Assembly: GCA_032622095.1 (NCBI GenBank)
Contig: CP136063.1
Coordinates: 119,928,723-119,992,722 of the forward strand
Length of the DNA: 64,000 nt
DNA from: Siphonodentalium dalli
Taxonomy: Eukaryota > Mollusca > Scaphopoda > Gadilida > Siphonodentaliidae
Reading direction: 5' to 3'
Under the pieces are notes generated by a model. The model was not told where the DNA came from. It worked only from the letters and a program-made list of their open reading frames with translations, and did no database searches. The stretch's first letter is position 1; each line of letters opens with the position of its first letter. Positions 23,028 to 34,768 of the stretch are shown here, piece by piece. The translations under genes were made by a program, and so were the position numbers.

Positions 23028-23415
23028 AATGCATAATCTGATTAAGCGCCTCTCAATTACTATCTATTTGGATACGGTGGTACAAAATATTTGATTTTGA
23101 AATCTATTATTTTTCCACCATCAAGACTTAATAGTGGCCCAGTAAAAGGTTGACGAGCCGACGGTTTCGGACCAAATTGCGGATGAAGATGGACAACTCT
23201 AAAACCAAGAGGCTTTGTGTGATAATAAGGCCAGATTTCGTCGAACAACATGTTGATAAATAACACGTATCGGGCAATTTTATGCTATAGATGACAGTGG
23301 TTAGCATTATTTTGGGCAAATAATCGATTCTGATAACTGAAGCGGTATTTCCTAAAAGGTTGTTGTTAGAATCTGATTAATTTGGGGACCATCGAATCGG
23401 ATTGAGTACCTTTAA
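23024..23415 (-). mobile_element. TTAA-flanked MITE, family A, copy 4 (reverse, abutting copy 3)
   Basis: It begins at the shared TTAA (23024-23027) with AATGCATAATCTGATTAA, the family's second-type terminus. It ends ATCGGATTGAGTACCT then TTAA at 23412-23415. The interior holds AACATGTTGATAAATAACAC, AACTCTAAAACCAAG and AGGTTGTTGTTAGAATCTGA, shared with copies 1 and 2 in reverse. Both abutting copies lie in the same orientation. Confidence 0.8.
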
Positions 23416-24241
23416 CAGTTGTTCCGGTATACATTATGTTCGTCTTGGCTTCTTGTGGACTCGATCCGGTTTCTATTGGTGCCGTTCGCCCAATGTGGAT
23501 TTAGTTATAGTTAATCGGGAGTATATATTCTCTATTATATACAGGGACGTCACAACTTAATCAACTGGTTGGGTCGATTGAATTGGGCGTTAATCAACAT
23601 AGCGTTTAACAAATAGAATCATACGGACGTGTATAAAAGTACACCCATTATCACGCGGTCGCTCCATAATTATTGATAGCTGATGAATCGTATTTGCATA
23701 TGTCCGAGTATGTTGGTATCGTGCTTTGACAAATGTACTTGGAATGACTTCTGTGTTTATTTAATTTCTCAATATATGTTGATCTCGATTTTGGTATGCT
23801 TCCGTTGCTGAGCCAAAGCGATCCTTTCTAATAATGTCTCTTAACATTTTGGCGGGACGAAACGAATAATTGCTTCCTACATGACGATATATGAATTACT
23901 CGATAGCCTGAAACAAAATACCAACTTTAGCAACAACGATCTTTCAATGAATTTGATTCGGAAGCCATTATTTTCTTAACCAGTAAACAATCGAAACAGC
24001 CCCGACCATACCCCCACCATTAGTGACATATCTATAATGAGCCCATGCATACAACCAATACATATGTATATATACATCCCATAAGTGATTTGGATACTTT
24101 ATTTGTCTATTTTGAACTACATTCTATCCTTTCCATTATCATTTCACACCATTAGTAGCCACTTCATGTGTGTATACGTATAGGGGCGACAGGAAGACGG
24201 CCCATCTGGGCTATGTCGCTCCTGTATAATATCATTTTTGT
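23416..24241. other. Unannotated sequence upstream of a LINE fragment
   Basis: No gene was recognised. Just before the LINE fragment (about 24182-24225) lies a GC-rich imperfect hairpin: GGGGCGACAGGAAGACGGCCC paired with GGGCTATGTCGCTCC. It could be part of the LINE or of the target. Confidence 0.4.
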
Positions 24242-24808
24242 TTGTTTATTATCACCATTGTCATATCACAATCTAATACAACAATAAGAGTGACAGACAA
24301 ACTAATAATTGAAAGGTTAAAATCAGAACATATAAATAAGTTCAAAAAAGACATTTTCGATGACGACAGACCAGGTGGTGCTAATAAACTGCGAACTTAC
24401 AGAACTTTCAAAGACAATTATGACATAGAACCGTACCTCAGGCACGTTCGATCGTCCGCGGCAAGAGAGATGTTCACTCGACTACGTGTTAGCAATCATA
24501 TTTTAGCTATATAAAAGGGTCGACACACGCAACCGAAGACGCCATTAAAAGACAGAATTTGTCACATGTGTGATGAACTTAAAGTTGAAACAGAAAAACA
24601 TTTTATTATGGAATGCAATGCGTACGCTGACTTTAGAAAAGACTTGTTTAATATTGCTCATAATTATAGCATAGATTTCATAAACATGAGTGATGATGAT
24701 AAGTTCATCTTTATAATGAAAATCAAGGACAAACAAATAATCAATTCCGTGTGCAACATGATCCGGTTATTCTTTGTAAAAAGACAGAATGTCAATATGG
24801 GGAAATAA
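24242..24808 (+). pseudogene. LINE ORF2 C-terminal fragment with one nonsense codon
   Basis: One frame runs across 24242-24808 and is broken only by TAA at 24512-24514. Motifs in order: RLKSEHINKFKKDIF, KLRTYRTFKDNYDIEPYL, AAREMFTRLRVSNHILAI, then after the stop a zinc-knuckle-like CHMCDELKVETEKHFIMEC (C-x2-C-x9-H-x4-C). This layout is typical of the C-terminal end of CR1/L2/jockey-like non-LTR retrotransposon proteins in invertebrates. The endonuclease and reverse transcriptase domains are absent, as expected of a 5'-truncated insertion. The fragment at 34655-34768 is a second copy of the RLKSE region. The exact clade is uncertain. Confidence 0.8.
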
Positions 24809-24968
24809 ACGTTGAAATATTAATTTATAATACTATTGATTATTTATCGTACATATGCCTATTACATGTATTTTATTTTAATGTGTAACTTTTCATTTAT
24901 TAACTGTTATTTGCAACTGCCTCCATTGGTGTATTGCAATAAATCATCTTATGGTCTTATGGTCTTAC
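24809..24968 (+). repeat. LINE 3' UTR with TTATGGTC tail
   Basis: AT-rich sequence after the ORF ends with CAATAAATCATC and then two copies of TTATGGTC followed by TTA (24949-24968). A short tandem tail after an AATAAA-like signal is what CR1/L2-type LINEs leave instead of a long poly-A. Confidence 0.6.
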
Positions 24969-25794
24969 GCTTGTAAATATTTTACAAATAAACAATCAGT
25001 CTCTCGAAAATTAAGATTTACAGCTACTTTTAGTGAAAGATAAATTGCAACATAAACGAAATAACATTCTTGCGATTCTATATTTTGGACATATACAAAC
25101 TCTTCATTTCAGGAGTATAGCTAGCTAGGCTATGTATGAGTATAGTAGATTTATTATATAGGCCACTTAGGCAATTCCAGTGCTATATATGACTAAGTTT
25201 TTCAGTGATTTAGGACATGAAAGGGGTATAGGAATCGGGGAGCAAAATGTGTTCCAGAGTCCGGGAGCGAGTGCACCGTGAAATGCTAGAGGTGAAGGTA
25301 ACTGAAGAATGGCCTTCATCTGATACATGTGACACGTTATTAAAGGATAAAATCTTGTTTATTTGATTTGTACACCATATCTAAATATTTAAAACTGGTG
25401 AATTAATGGGGGAATGGATGTTAAATGAGTCGGAAATATATTTAACTACTTGCTGTAGTTCTGGGGTTTTCCAGGTACAATTTTGCTGTGTTATAGCCAT
25501 GTCGTACACTTGGGGATTTATTTTAAAAAGTAAACATATGACCTATGATTTTTCTTGCATTTTCGTGATCAGCTGGTGTCAATCAAGCTGGGTAACCATC
25601 AGTGGAGTGGCATGCAGGCTTCAATTCGGTGAATTGGGCTGAAACGTTAACACTGTCGTCTATGGTAAACCATTTAGTTCATTGATTCCTATAAGAAAAC
25701 ATTTAATTTCACGAAATTTCACGTCTCGCCATAATAGGTTGTTAATTTCTTATTTTCTGATTTTCTAAGTGATAATGGCGACATGTTGGACAGA
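24969..25794. other. Unannotated intergenic sequence
   Basis: No gene was recognised. A short piece at 25650-25690 (AACACTGTCGTCTATGG) resembles 3695-3745. Confidence 0.4.
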
Positions 25795-26060
25795 TTTAAA
25801 GAAGAAACTCATGGATCCATCTGCAGATAGTAAAGAAAGTGATACCCCCCCCCCCATTTCCATTGGGGAAAGCTGCAGTGGTTGACCTGATAGCTTCCGA
25901 CACCCAGTAGCCCCCTATCGGGGATCGTAGCACCCCACCCCAAAGATATTGGGGTGTGATGGCACCACAACAACTAAAGTTAATCCATGTGTTTCAATTT
26001 TAACCGACCAGATTGCATCCATTTTGGTTATATAATTCATTATTTAATTGAATTCATTAT
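25795..26060 (+). repeat. Dispersed repeat shared with the 28218-29283 element
   Basis: AAGAAAGTGATACC, a poly-C tract, GATAGCTTCCG, TCGGGGATCGTAGCACC and CCATTTTGGTTAT follow one another in the same order as blocks in about 28728-29145 (AAGAAAGTGACACC, GTAGCTTCCGGG, TCGGGGATCATGGCCC, CCATTTGGGTTAT). So part of the interior of the nested element is itself a dispersed repeat, or this is a decayed partial copy. No TIRs were found here. Confidence 0.5.
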
Positions 26061-27736
26061 TAATGCCCATTTAAGACATCTGATGTCAACAGGGCCTATC
26101 TAATAAGATCACCGGGTCAAATGACCTATATGTATAATGTTCAGTTCCGATGGTCCATCCGTTTCTGTATAAACAATCAGTAGATAAAAGCCAATTGCGA
26201 CAGGCTTTCATGTTTGATACTGTATGTCGCTAGTAGTCCATATTGTGACGTCACATGAAGGAAGATCCATAATGTAATATTCAATCGCATGAATCGCAAT
26301 AACTTCAGTTGCCATCACAAAAATCTTTTCGGCAACGTGCTCAGTGGTTTAGCGGGCAAATTACACCGGTATAATCCTTTAAGTTCTCAGCAATTCGCTT
26401 CAGGCGGAAACTGTCGATATCATACCAAAAGTTTAACGTAAATGACAATGAGAGCCGGATTGTGCGGGACCTATATATATATACACATATATATCTCCGT
26501 TCCTACCTATAAATATTGTGGTCCTTTGTGACCTGCGCAGCTCTACCGCAATAATTATATCATAGCAACACATAACGCACGTGTAACTGAACCTGACTTA
26601 AACCTTTCAGGCATAAAGCCGGTCACTTGAGTCACGAATGATATGACAAGAAACAATGATTGTGTGTTATGACGGGCATAAAACATGGCTAATCGTCCGG
26701 GATATTGACTGAATTGTGGAAATCAAATGAATTATTCAGCGATGAAAACAACACATCTGCATCACGGCGATCAGATCTGTGAAAGTCGCGCTCTGTCGCC
26801 TCATTCGGGCCGTGTTTATATGTCACGTCAAACAACGATACGACCAAAGCTGATGGCGGCAGCCACGTGCTTTCTTTCCCGACATTTGCCTTTCTCGGTT
26901 AACCTTGGACACTTAATTCTCGTTTATATATAGGTGGCTACTGGCTTATCTATCTTTCCCAGGTCACAACTTCAACAATAACAACAACAGTAGTTATTTC
27001 TATGAAACCCTTTTTTTAAATCATGTTTGCATTATTATTCCACAACAGACCGAAGAAAGTCTGGTATAAGTATTTTAGGAAGATAGATAATTTTTAATTA
27101 CAAATATTGTAATCTTCGAACAATGATAACAGTTACCGGCTTTGTTCGTGGACTCTCTAACTCATGATTGCTATTTATACTTCATAATAATACAGAGTCC
27201 AGGGAAGAAATGCACCGTCTTTAATATATACGTATAGCTCAACTTGGACGTATAAGACATTGTTTTCTGATGCGACAAAATTGTTGTTTCATATTGTTCT
27301 AAAGATCCTTCGTAAAGACAATGATGTTTCCAAAAATCAAGAATTTCTTTACACATGTAACATTCTGTGTTAGAATATACATGTATAACACTTTGAAGAG
27401 TTCAATACTAGTGGTACATAAATATAATACGATGATGGAGGCCATGCCCGTGCCTGTACGCGAGGAAATAGTTAAATAAAAGAGCAATAAACGTTCATTA
27501 TTTTTACACCTTTATGGTCTCGGTTTTACTGCTGGTTAAGAATGTCATTTCAAACTATCACCTCGGTGTAAATATCAGCTTCGATTAAGTATAAATATTC
27601 GCGAAAGAAAATTATGTCTTCTGTGCTCCCTCGTTCTACACATGGTCTGCCTTGTATTTTTGTTAGAAATTGAAATCAAAATCAACATATACGTGGCATT
27701 TTATTCTACACAAGTACATACATTCTGCGACATCAC
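26061..27736. other. Unannotated intergenic sequence
   Basis: No gene was recognised. A tRNA A-box-like GCTCAGTGGTTTAGCGGGC occurs near 26339-26358, without a convincing B box. Confidence 0.4.
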
Positions 27737-29374
27737 CACTGAAGAAAAAAAGGTAGTCAAAATGACTAACTTAGGTTAGTCAACTGTTTGTCCACATGAT
27801 GATTAACTTAGCTTAGTTACAATGACTAAAGCAGACAAATAGTCACAATGACTAGGGTGGTGGTCATAACGACTAAGAAATGGTTAGCCAAAGCGACTAA
27901 TTATACAACATTTTTTTTAGTCAAATGACCAGTAGAGTCATAATGGCTAACTTTTCTGAGTAACTGGGAATGTGAACATGTAATTTGGTGGAATTGTTGG
28001 CAAATAATTTCAATACTCAACCAGATGATATATTATCAACAATCAGACACCGAGTTGAAAGCAGGACAAACTTTACATCAATTACATGCCATTACATCAA
28101 TTATAGATCCAATAGAAGACATAGAATTGCGATGCAATGAAACTTGAATATTTAGTAATGAATATTAAGCATAATTTAAGGCAGTTTTGCAATTAGAGTT
28201 ATGCTTGGTGTATCTTAGGGTGGATACACATGTAATTTATGTATGTAAAATCCATGTAATCATGTATTTTACATGGTCACACCAATCATTGATAGTATTA
28301 GTCGCCTGCGCGCGATCGGTCCATTTCAACAGGCGAGACCAATGAGTAGTTATAAGCCATGCATTATCAAACTAACTGCTATCAAGAAATTTCAGGCCAG
28401 TCACAAACATGTCTTTTATGGATGCCGAAATGAATAAATCCTGTCTGATATCTGTTGCTGTTTTTCACGAGTTTTAATTCATTTCGAAAAGTGGTTTGAG
28501 TACGTCGATTTTATACTTGATTTGTTGCTTGTCATTTCTTGGACACATGGTCATCAATACAAAAATAAAATATGCAGAATTCGAGGTTCTTTTAAGACGA
28601 TATCGGTTTGTTGAAATTGCTCGGATAATATGAGAGCGCGCTCATGTGATAACATTCAATAGGGATTTCCATGCAAATATCCATTACAGCGCCAAAACAT
28701 TAATGCAGGTGTAGCGTTGAAACTAAAGAAAGTGACACCTCCATTTTCACTCAGACTTTACAGAACAGTATATGTTTCTCAAACCAAAGGTTAAACAAGT
28801 TCCTAACTGTCGCAGTTATAGCCTGTACAGGCTTTAGTTGATTGTATGAGCCGGGATTATCTGGGAATGAATACACAATATAATGTTTGACTTAAATATT
28901 CCATAGTTGTACTGAGGACTCAGGGAGCTGCATGAGTCACAACCCCCCCCCCCCCCCGTCGAGGAAATATGCAATAGTCAGTCCGGTAGCTTCCGGGATA
29001 ATATAGCCACCATGTCGGGGATCATGGCCCATGCGTTGTGGAAATCCTGAGGCCATCACTTATTTAAAAAGCATGAGGAGACTGACAGTGATTTAAACAG
29101 AACGTCCACCATTTGGGTTATCGTGACAACAATTACTTTAAGCGGCCTGAGGACATCGTCCCAGTCAACAGCTCTCTGTTCGTTCAGAGCTTAACTCACT
29201 GTGGTCAAACATAGCCGCATGATCCATGTAAAACGCCAAATACAAGATATTTACAGAGATAACATGCATGTGTGTATCCACCCTTAGTCACTATATGACT
29301 AACACCAGAGTTAGTCGTAGTGACTCGCTGAAATATGTGGGTTAGTCAAAGTGACTCCAAATGTTATCTCAGTG
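27737..29374 (+). mobile_element. CACTG-ended DNA element carrying a nested insertion
   Basis: The left end is CACTGAAGAAAAAAAGGTAG, and the right end reads ATCTCAGTG. The same family occurs at 61262-61784. Near both ends lie repeated TTAGTCA-n-TGACTAA palindromes. The interior block ATAATTTAAGGCAGTTTTGC is shared with the 61.3 kb copy. CACTG termini recall the CACTA/Chapaev (CMC) superfamily, but no transposase or unambiguous target duplication was seen. Without the nested element at 28218-29283 it would be about 570 bp, close to the 523 bp of the other copy. Confidence 0.7.
28218..29283. mobile_element. Nested TTA-flanked (PIF/Harbinger-like) element
   Basis: TIRs are GGGTGGATACACATG at 28218-28232 and CATGTGTGTATCCACCC ending at 29283; the second has one extra dinucleotide. 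TTA flanks both sides (28215-28217, 29284-29286), the 3-bp target duplication typical of PIF/Harbinger elements. Aligning with the uninserted relative at 61262-61784 shows that the 1066 bp interrupts a continuous sequence there. The interior is non-coding and includes a poly-C tract near 28945. The TIR resembles that of the element at 52593-54112. Confidence 0.75.
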
Positions 29375-29704
29375 ATGAACAGTTTACAAACGAAACAAGA
29401 AGTTGCACCAATGGGTGCTGGGATACTCCCATGGTGAAAATTTAAATATGGGCAGGTCGGAAACTAAATTGTGAAAACAAATATGATGAACGAACAAATT
29501 ACTTGTTAATTATAACGAATGACGGACGTAAATCAAACATTTTCAGATAAAGAAAGAGGGATAACTCTTGAATGGAAAATGTGAACAGCGTCAATGAACA
29601 TCTTTTGATGGGATATAATGATGTTACAGCTTCCGTGTTTCATCTTAAGGCGGCGCAGATATATATTTCAGGCTTTGTATTCATGGAACTAACTATTGCT
29701 ATAT
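29375..29704. other. Unannotated spacer
   Basis: Nothing was recognised except a small hairpin near 29411-29432. Confidence 0.4.
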
Positions 29705-29885
29705 ACTAAATGAATTCTCCCACTCAGTTATAAAGTATACATTGGAATGGTCAATTATTCAGGGATGTTAAGGATGCAAGACGGCAAGACGAAATGACAA
29801 TACAAGTTTCGACCTGTGGTCGTCTGTTGAAGGTATTATCTTAACACTTCCTGAGGGAACTATTCGCCAATGAGTATTTAGTATA
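29705..29885 (+). repeat. Dispersed repeat family D copy
   Basis: Starts GAATTCTCCCACTCAGTTAT, continues with TATACATTGGAATGGTC and ends near TTCCTGAGGGAACTATTCG and AATGAGTATT. It aligns block by block with 34155-34390 and, in reverse, with 41385-41600. Confidence 0.6.
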
Positions 29886-32391
29886 GAAAGGATTCCAGGA
29901 AAAAATATACAACATCAAAACAATAGATTAAATTATTGCTAGTTCAAGACGAGTAACGAATGCAACAAGTGATTTATTCTCTGGGAAATATATTGTTGGA
30001 ACGAGGGAGCACCGAAGGCATATAGTTATCTTTTGAGAATGTAAATTTTTTAGATATAGTTTTTGGCTACAAATATATTACCCAATTTCGACTTATCAAT
30101 TATCCCCTGTTTAATTTCAACAGTGCATATATAGTTTTAAAAATATGGCAAGTTTATTATAGATGCAAATCATTGGCATCATTTGTAATGTATACCGGTA
30201 TATATCTAATTTGTTAGATGTTTGTTATCCGCTCACAACATCTTTATACTGTCCAATAATAATCATATCAGCAAACGAATATTATTCATTAAAGTGGTGT
30301 GAAACACCCCCGCTGAGGTCTGCGGAACGGAATAACAAATAATCCTGCAAAAAAACTTATTTTCATAAACTTATTATCCAAATTAATAAGCAGACAATAG
30401 TGTCATTGTTATACAAGAGTTACATGCAGTGATTGTTGTTGGCAGAGTCATTACCGTAATGTATATGCCCAATAATTCGTCCCAAATAAAGTAGTAGATA
30501 TTTACATGTGTACCTAGTTGAAAAACTGTGTTGTCTGAAATGGTAGAGTCGTTGCATGTTGTTGGAATTTTCGACAATCTCAGTTCATTGCTACATTCTT
30601 CCAGTGGCGATACTGTTTTGATACTAACTTATGCGTTTCATTTACCTAAGTAAGTCCATAATATGTCTTTAAGTGAGTGTGGAAATGTTAGTCACCTGAG
30701 TGCCACCTTAAAGTTTAGAGCGAGCCTATACTGGCAGAAGCGATCAGCACTGCATCGCATTCGATGCATATGATGCAAGTTGCCATGCTCGAATGTGGCA
30801 CAAATTGATCGATATGTTGAAGAAATCTGATTATTATCGACTGTCTTTAGTTGGTGGAATATGAAATTTGCATTACAAGTTGTTCGTGCGCCCATCGACA
30901 CTTCTGCTGAATGTCAAATAACATGAGATATTGTGAAGCATCCACACTTGATTGTTAACTTTCGTGCCTTCTGTCACCCTTGGAACGTTCTAATGAGGTT
31001 AACTAGATGTTTAACAGACTCGATCCATTCGTTGCGGTATGGAAATGGCAGGCTCCGGTGTTTGAATTTTACATGAAATCCAATTCGCGATAGTGACAAA
31101 TTACTAGTGATATGAAACACGCAGACGCCGGAAAAAGAATAATTTGCCACAGTGTAGTAATTTTCTTGCCTTCTGTGCCCGGTGATTACCAGAAAGGTTT
31201 CGCAAAAATTACTATTACAGCTACAGTTACGAACATGATGTGCTAAATAGGTTGGGACCTATCATTTACTGGACGTCAAAATTTTTCAATCCCCGTGGAG
31301 GCATACAACTGTTGCTATACACTCTCAAATGAAAGCAATTTGGCCTTCGCATACTCACCAGCATTTAATTTCGGAATTGCATTTTTCGCCTCTTCCAATT
31401 TTATGTCTATCTGGCAGTGCAAAAGTAAAACGTGAGGAACAGTGATATATATATACCGTACCAGGTATGCGAAGTTAGTTTAACATTGGGTATTTCGTGG
31501 ACAGTCGGTTTTAAGTTATACGTTCGATTGCATCCAATGTCACAATTCTCACACCTTGATATGGTAGCAATACACAATTTCCAGCAATTTTGACAAACCA
31601 GGGGGGGGGGCGTACTGTGCTTCAAATATATGCTGAGCCACTGTATTTGGCATAGATCCCATCAAGCATGTTTTATTTTTGACACAAATGTTAGGTGTAA
31701 TCAAATGGCCGTACTTTAGCTTCTTTGTACAATTTGTCAAGAGTTATGTCCATTGGTTTGTACACACACAACCAAACACACAAAGATTGCCTTCACTGAA
31801 TACGAAAAAACAATGAACCAGTAATGTCACAATTAACACAGGGTACACTGACTGGTATCAAAATGACTTTTTTATTTATTTTTCAGACCCCCTACAACCC
31901 GATAAAGCGTGTACTGCTACCTTTGCTTTCCTTCCGGCAGACCTAGTATCCTTGAAGGTTTAATGAATGCAACTCATTTTATTTCTAACTGAATTGTATA
32001 TTTTCGAAAGGTCTTTGTTAACAGGCGAGATTAGTTCCAAGAAGTTTGATAACTGGTGCCCGTTATCCGCCATCGCATTGCATGCCAACACTTCGTTTAG
32101 AAAACAATAAGTCTGGAATATACAATAAGTATGTCCATTCGAATTATTAAAAATGCCACATGACACATATTTTTCTATTACCCATATGGAATTTCCAGTT
32201 ATGCCGTCACGACATTGATGCGCCTATATACAACTTGTATTGACAGTGACCTTGGCATCAAATTCACATTTAAATTACCAATGGAACTTTTCTAGTATTC
32301 ATCAAATCGTATACCTCGGCTATATTCAAGACGATATTCGATACGGAATAACTTTTTACCAAACTATCAACTTGTATACGGTCGTAGTCCT
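29886..32391. other. Unannotated intergenic sequence with small reverse-strand frames
   Basis: No gene was recognised. Reverse-strand frames cluster at 30383-30577, 30692-30901, 31407-31625, 31549-31740 and 31960-32166. Two are cysteine-rich (for example CENCDIGC at about 31540-31563), but none forms a known domain. Splice-linked exons of an unknown gene cannot be excluded. Confidence 0.35.
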
Positions 32392-32843
32392 TTAAATGTA
32401 CTCAGTGCGATCAGAGGGCCCCCATATCATCAAGATACAACAACAACAGTTCTTCAATATACGCTTTAGTTGCAGAATCGATTAATTGCAGCAAAATAAT
32501 GCTAACCACTGTCAACTATGGTATCAAATTTCCCAAAACGTGTTATTTTTCAACATTTTGTTCAACGAAATATCGCCGTATTATCACTTGAGTATTCACG
32601 AACTGTGGCCGTATTATCACTTGTTTTAGAGTTATCCATCTTCATCCGCAATTTTGACCGATACCATCCTTTTGACGGCGTGTTTCTGGGCCACAAACAA
32701 TTGAAATAACAAACTTCAAAAATCGATATCTGATCACTCTGTACGTTGATGAGTAGGTTCCTCGACTCGAATCAAATATTTTTTACCCCCCGAAGCCAAA
32801 GAAATAGTAATGTAGGATGTTTAATCGGATTGAGTACCTTTAA
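32392..32843 (+). mobile_element. TTAA-flanked MITE, family A, copy 5
   Basis: TTAA occurs at 32392-32395 and 32840-32843. The left end is ATGTACTCAGTGCGATCAGA. The right end is ATCGGATTGAGTACCT, a much better inverted match to the family's left-type end than the GGATAATGCATCT end of copies 1 and 2. The interior holds ACAACAACAG, TACGCTTTAGTTGCAG, AACGAAATATCGCCGTATTA and CCGAAGCCAAAGAAAT blocks. Non-coding. Confidence 0.85.
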
Positions 32844-33931
32844 ATATTCCTAACCTATTTAACACCAGATGAGTCAAAATTCCATAGAGACAAAATATGC
32901 GCTTAAAAGGTGATCGCCCCTTGCAATCAGCGTTCTTATATAGCAACATACAAGCATCACACAAACCACACAAGGACATACCAAATACAAAAATAGCAAT
33001 ATTCATAAATCATATTTTTGCACATCACTCTGCAAACCGATTTTAATAAAGTGTCTACACTGGGGATGAAATACGACCCAAAAGTTTAGAAAAGCCTACG
33101 TGACATCACAGCGGTTTAATCTATGACTTACCAGCCATTTTCAATCTGTGTAGTAAAACGTACCTTTTGGCAATCGTATATATCAGTAACAATACATTCA
33201 AAACTGTATATTATCTAACCAAGCTAGACTAGTGTGTTCATAAAATCAATGGGGCTCATAGACGGAATGATGAATTTAGCGGCTATGTAGTTATGTCATG
33301 TGGGTTTGTGTGTTATGTAACCTTAATTTCGACGAAAATCGATTGGTAGATCACGGGATGTGCGATCATGTCGATCCACGTGGGGATCGGTTTAAGTTAA
33401 TATATGGAGTCGTCCTGCAACGATTTGGTTCGCTGGATGCGAACCGAACATTGATATTTGTAGGAAACAATCAATTTCCTTTCAATATAAATGCACCCAC
33501 TCTCTCCATGCAGACAGTGCACCATTTGGCAATTGGAGTTTCCCCTTCTATATATAATTTAGTTGCAGCTCGCATTTAGAACGAACGTCGGAGAAATCTC
33601 CGAGACAACGATGTTCGGGATAACGGTGTTTTTGTCCATGATTTCTCCACACAAACACGTTTCCTAGAAAATGATGGCAATTCACGTGTAAAGGCTTATC
33701 TAGATTTAGTTATTTAGAACCCATGCATACTTGCACCCCAATATAAAATCATTGTAACGCATGTATACAATGGTGATTTCAAAGAGTGCATGAAGTCCTT
33801 GACGTCATGCATGGTATTCATGTTGTTGCAGTTATGGACCTATCGTCTGCTTATTTTTATTCTAAATTTTCTTCTTCCTCGTCCCATTCCTTCCCGTCAT
33901 CTATGACTCTTTTCTTCGGTATTTCTTCTTC
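32844..33931. other. Unannotated intergenic sequence
   Basis: No gene was recognised. The 93-codon frame at 33298-33579 begins with a CxxC...H pattern that I judge to be chance. Confidence 0.4.
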
Positions 33932-34016
33932 CGTCTCTCTCTCTCTCTCTCTCGCTCCCTCTCTCTCTCCCTATCTCTCTCTCTCTATATATATATATCT
34001 ATCTCTCTCTCTCTCT
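33932..34016. repeat. Compound microsatellite (CT)n-(TA)n-(CT)n
   Basis: TCTCTC runs flank a short TATATATATATA core. The organisation is the reverse-complement counterpart of the one at 4805-4971. Confidence 0.9.
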
Positions 34017-34154
34017 GCCTTCACCTCGTCTGACTTTTCTATTTTATTAAGATGATATATTCTATAAGACATAAGACCACCATCTGGCGGGTCAGAATTT
34101 GCTCGAATACAGTGATTTACTTACATTTATAATTGGTATGATGAATCGTACTCA

Positions 34155-34390
34155 GCCCTGGATTCTCCCATTCGGTTAGAATAGTATATAGTGGAAGTGT
34201 CTATATTATCCATCTGGATGTGTATCCATAAAATGTGAGCAGACGGCAGATTATACAAGTGCAGAAGGATACATATTCATTGGTGTGACATGTGTGACAT
34301 GTTCGGATAACAATTAGTTCAACAACGTTTATCAACTTTTTATCTGGGCATTTCCTAAGGGAACAACTCGTCTGTGAGTAATAATTAAAT
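34155..34390 (+). repeat. Dispersed repeat family D copy
   Basis: Contains GGATTCTCCCATTCGGTTAG, TATTATCCATCTGGATG, GAGCAGACGGCAGA, TTATCTGGGCATTTCCTAAG and GGAACAACTCGTCTGTGAGT in the same order as the 29705 copy. It is one of the two longest copies. Confidence 0.6.
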
Positions 34391-34654
34391 CAAGCCAGAG
34401 ACGTATAATGTTCACATGGTTGCCCATCATCAAGATATTATTGCCTGTATATGGAGGTTAAGCAAACGTTCGTCACGTGTAATAGTCATATATAAGTCAC
34501 GAGATTGTCTACGTCACCGATCGTTTGTATACGTGTATATACTTTTCATCGAATTTCAGTCCACAAGTCACAATTTTGAACAGAGCTTGCGTTACAATAA
34601 CTATAAAACTAATTCCGATTGGGACATGATGCCCACCACAGAGTCAACTGGGGT

Positions 34655-34768
34655 GATAAGATGCTGACTAACAGATTGAAATCAGAATATATCAAAAAGT
34701 TTCGCAATGACATATGTAACACGGTCAAATTGACTTCCGACGATCCATTATTACATGTACAAATGTGA
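34655..34768 (+). pseudogene. LINE ORF2 C-terminal fragment (38 codons)
   Basis: This frame reads DKMLTNRLKSEYIKKFRNDI and ends in TGA. It closely parallels DKLIIERLKSEHINKFKKDI in the LINE fragment at 24242. Only this short segment is preserved, and the zinc-knuckle part is missing. Confidence 0.6.

Noticed and set aside
26339-26410. tRNA-like gene starting GCTCAGTGGTTTAGCGG
   Set aside because: A-box-like only; no proper B box or cloverleaf could be drawn.
31407-32166. Cysteine-rich reverse-strand frames as a zinc-finger gene or transposase
   Set aside because: The cysteine spacing does not fit a family I recognise, frames overlap and conflict, and no splice structure is evident.
33298-33579. 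93-codon frame with CxxC...H start as a zinc-finger protein
   Set aside because: A single partial motif with no repeat or continuation; likely chance.
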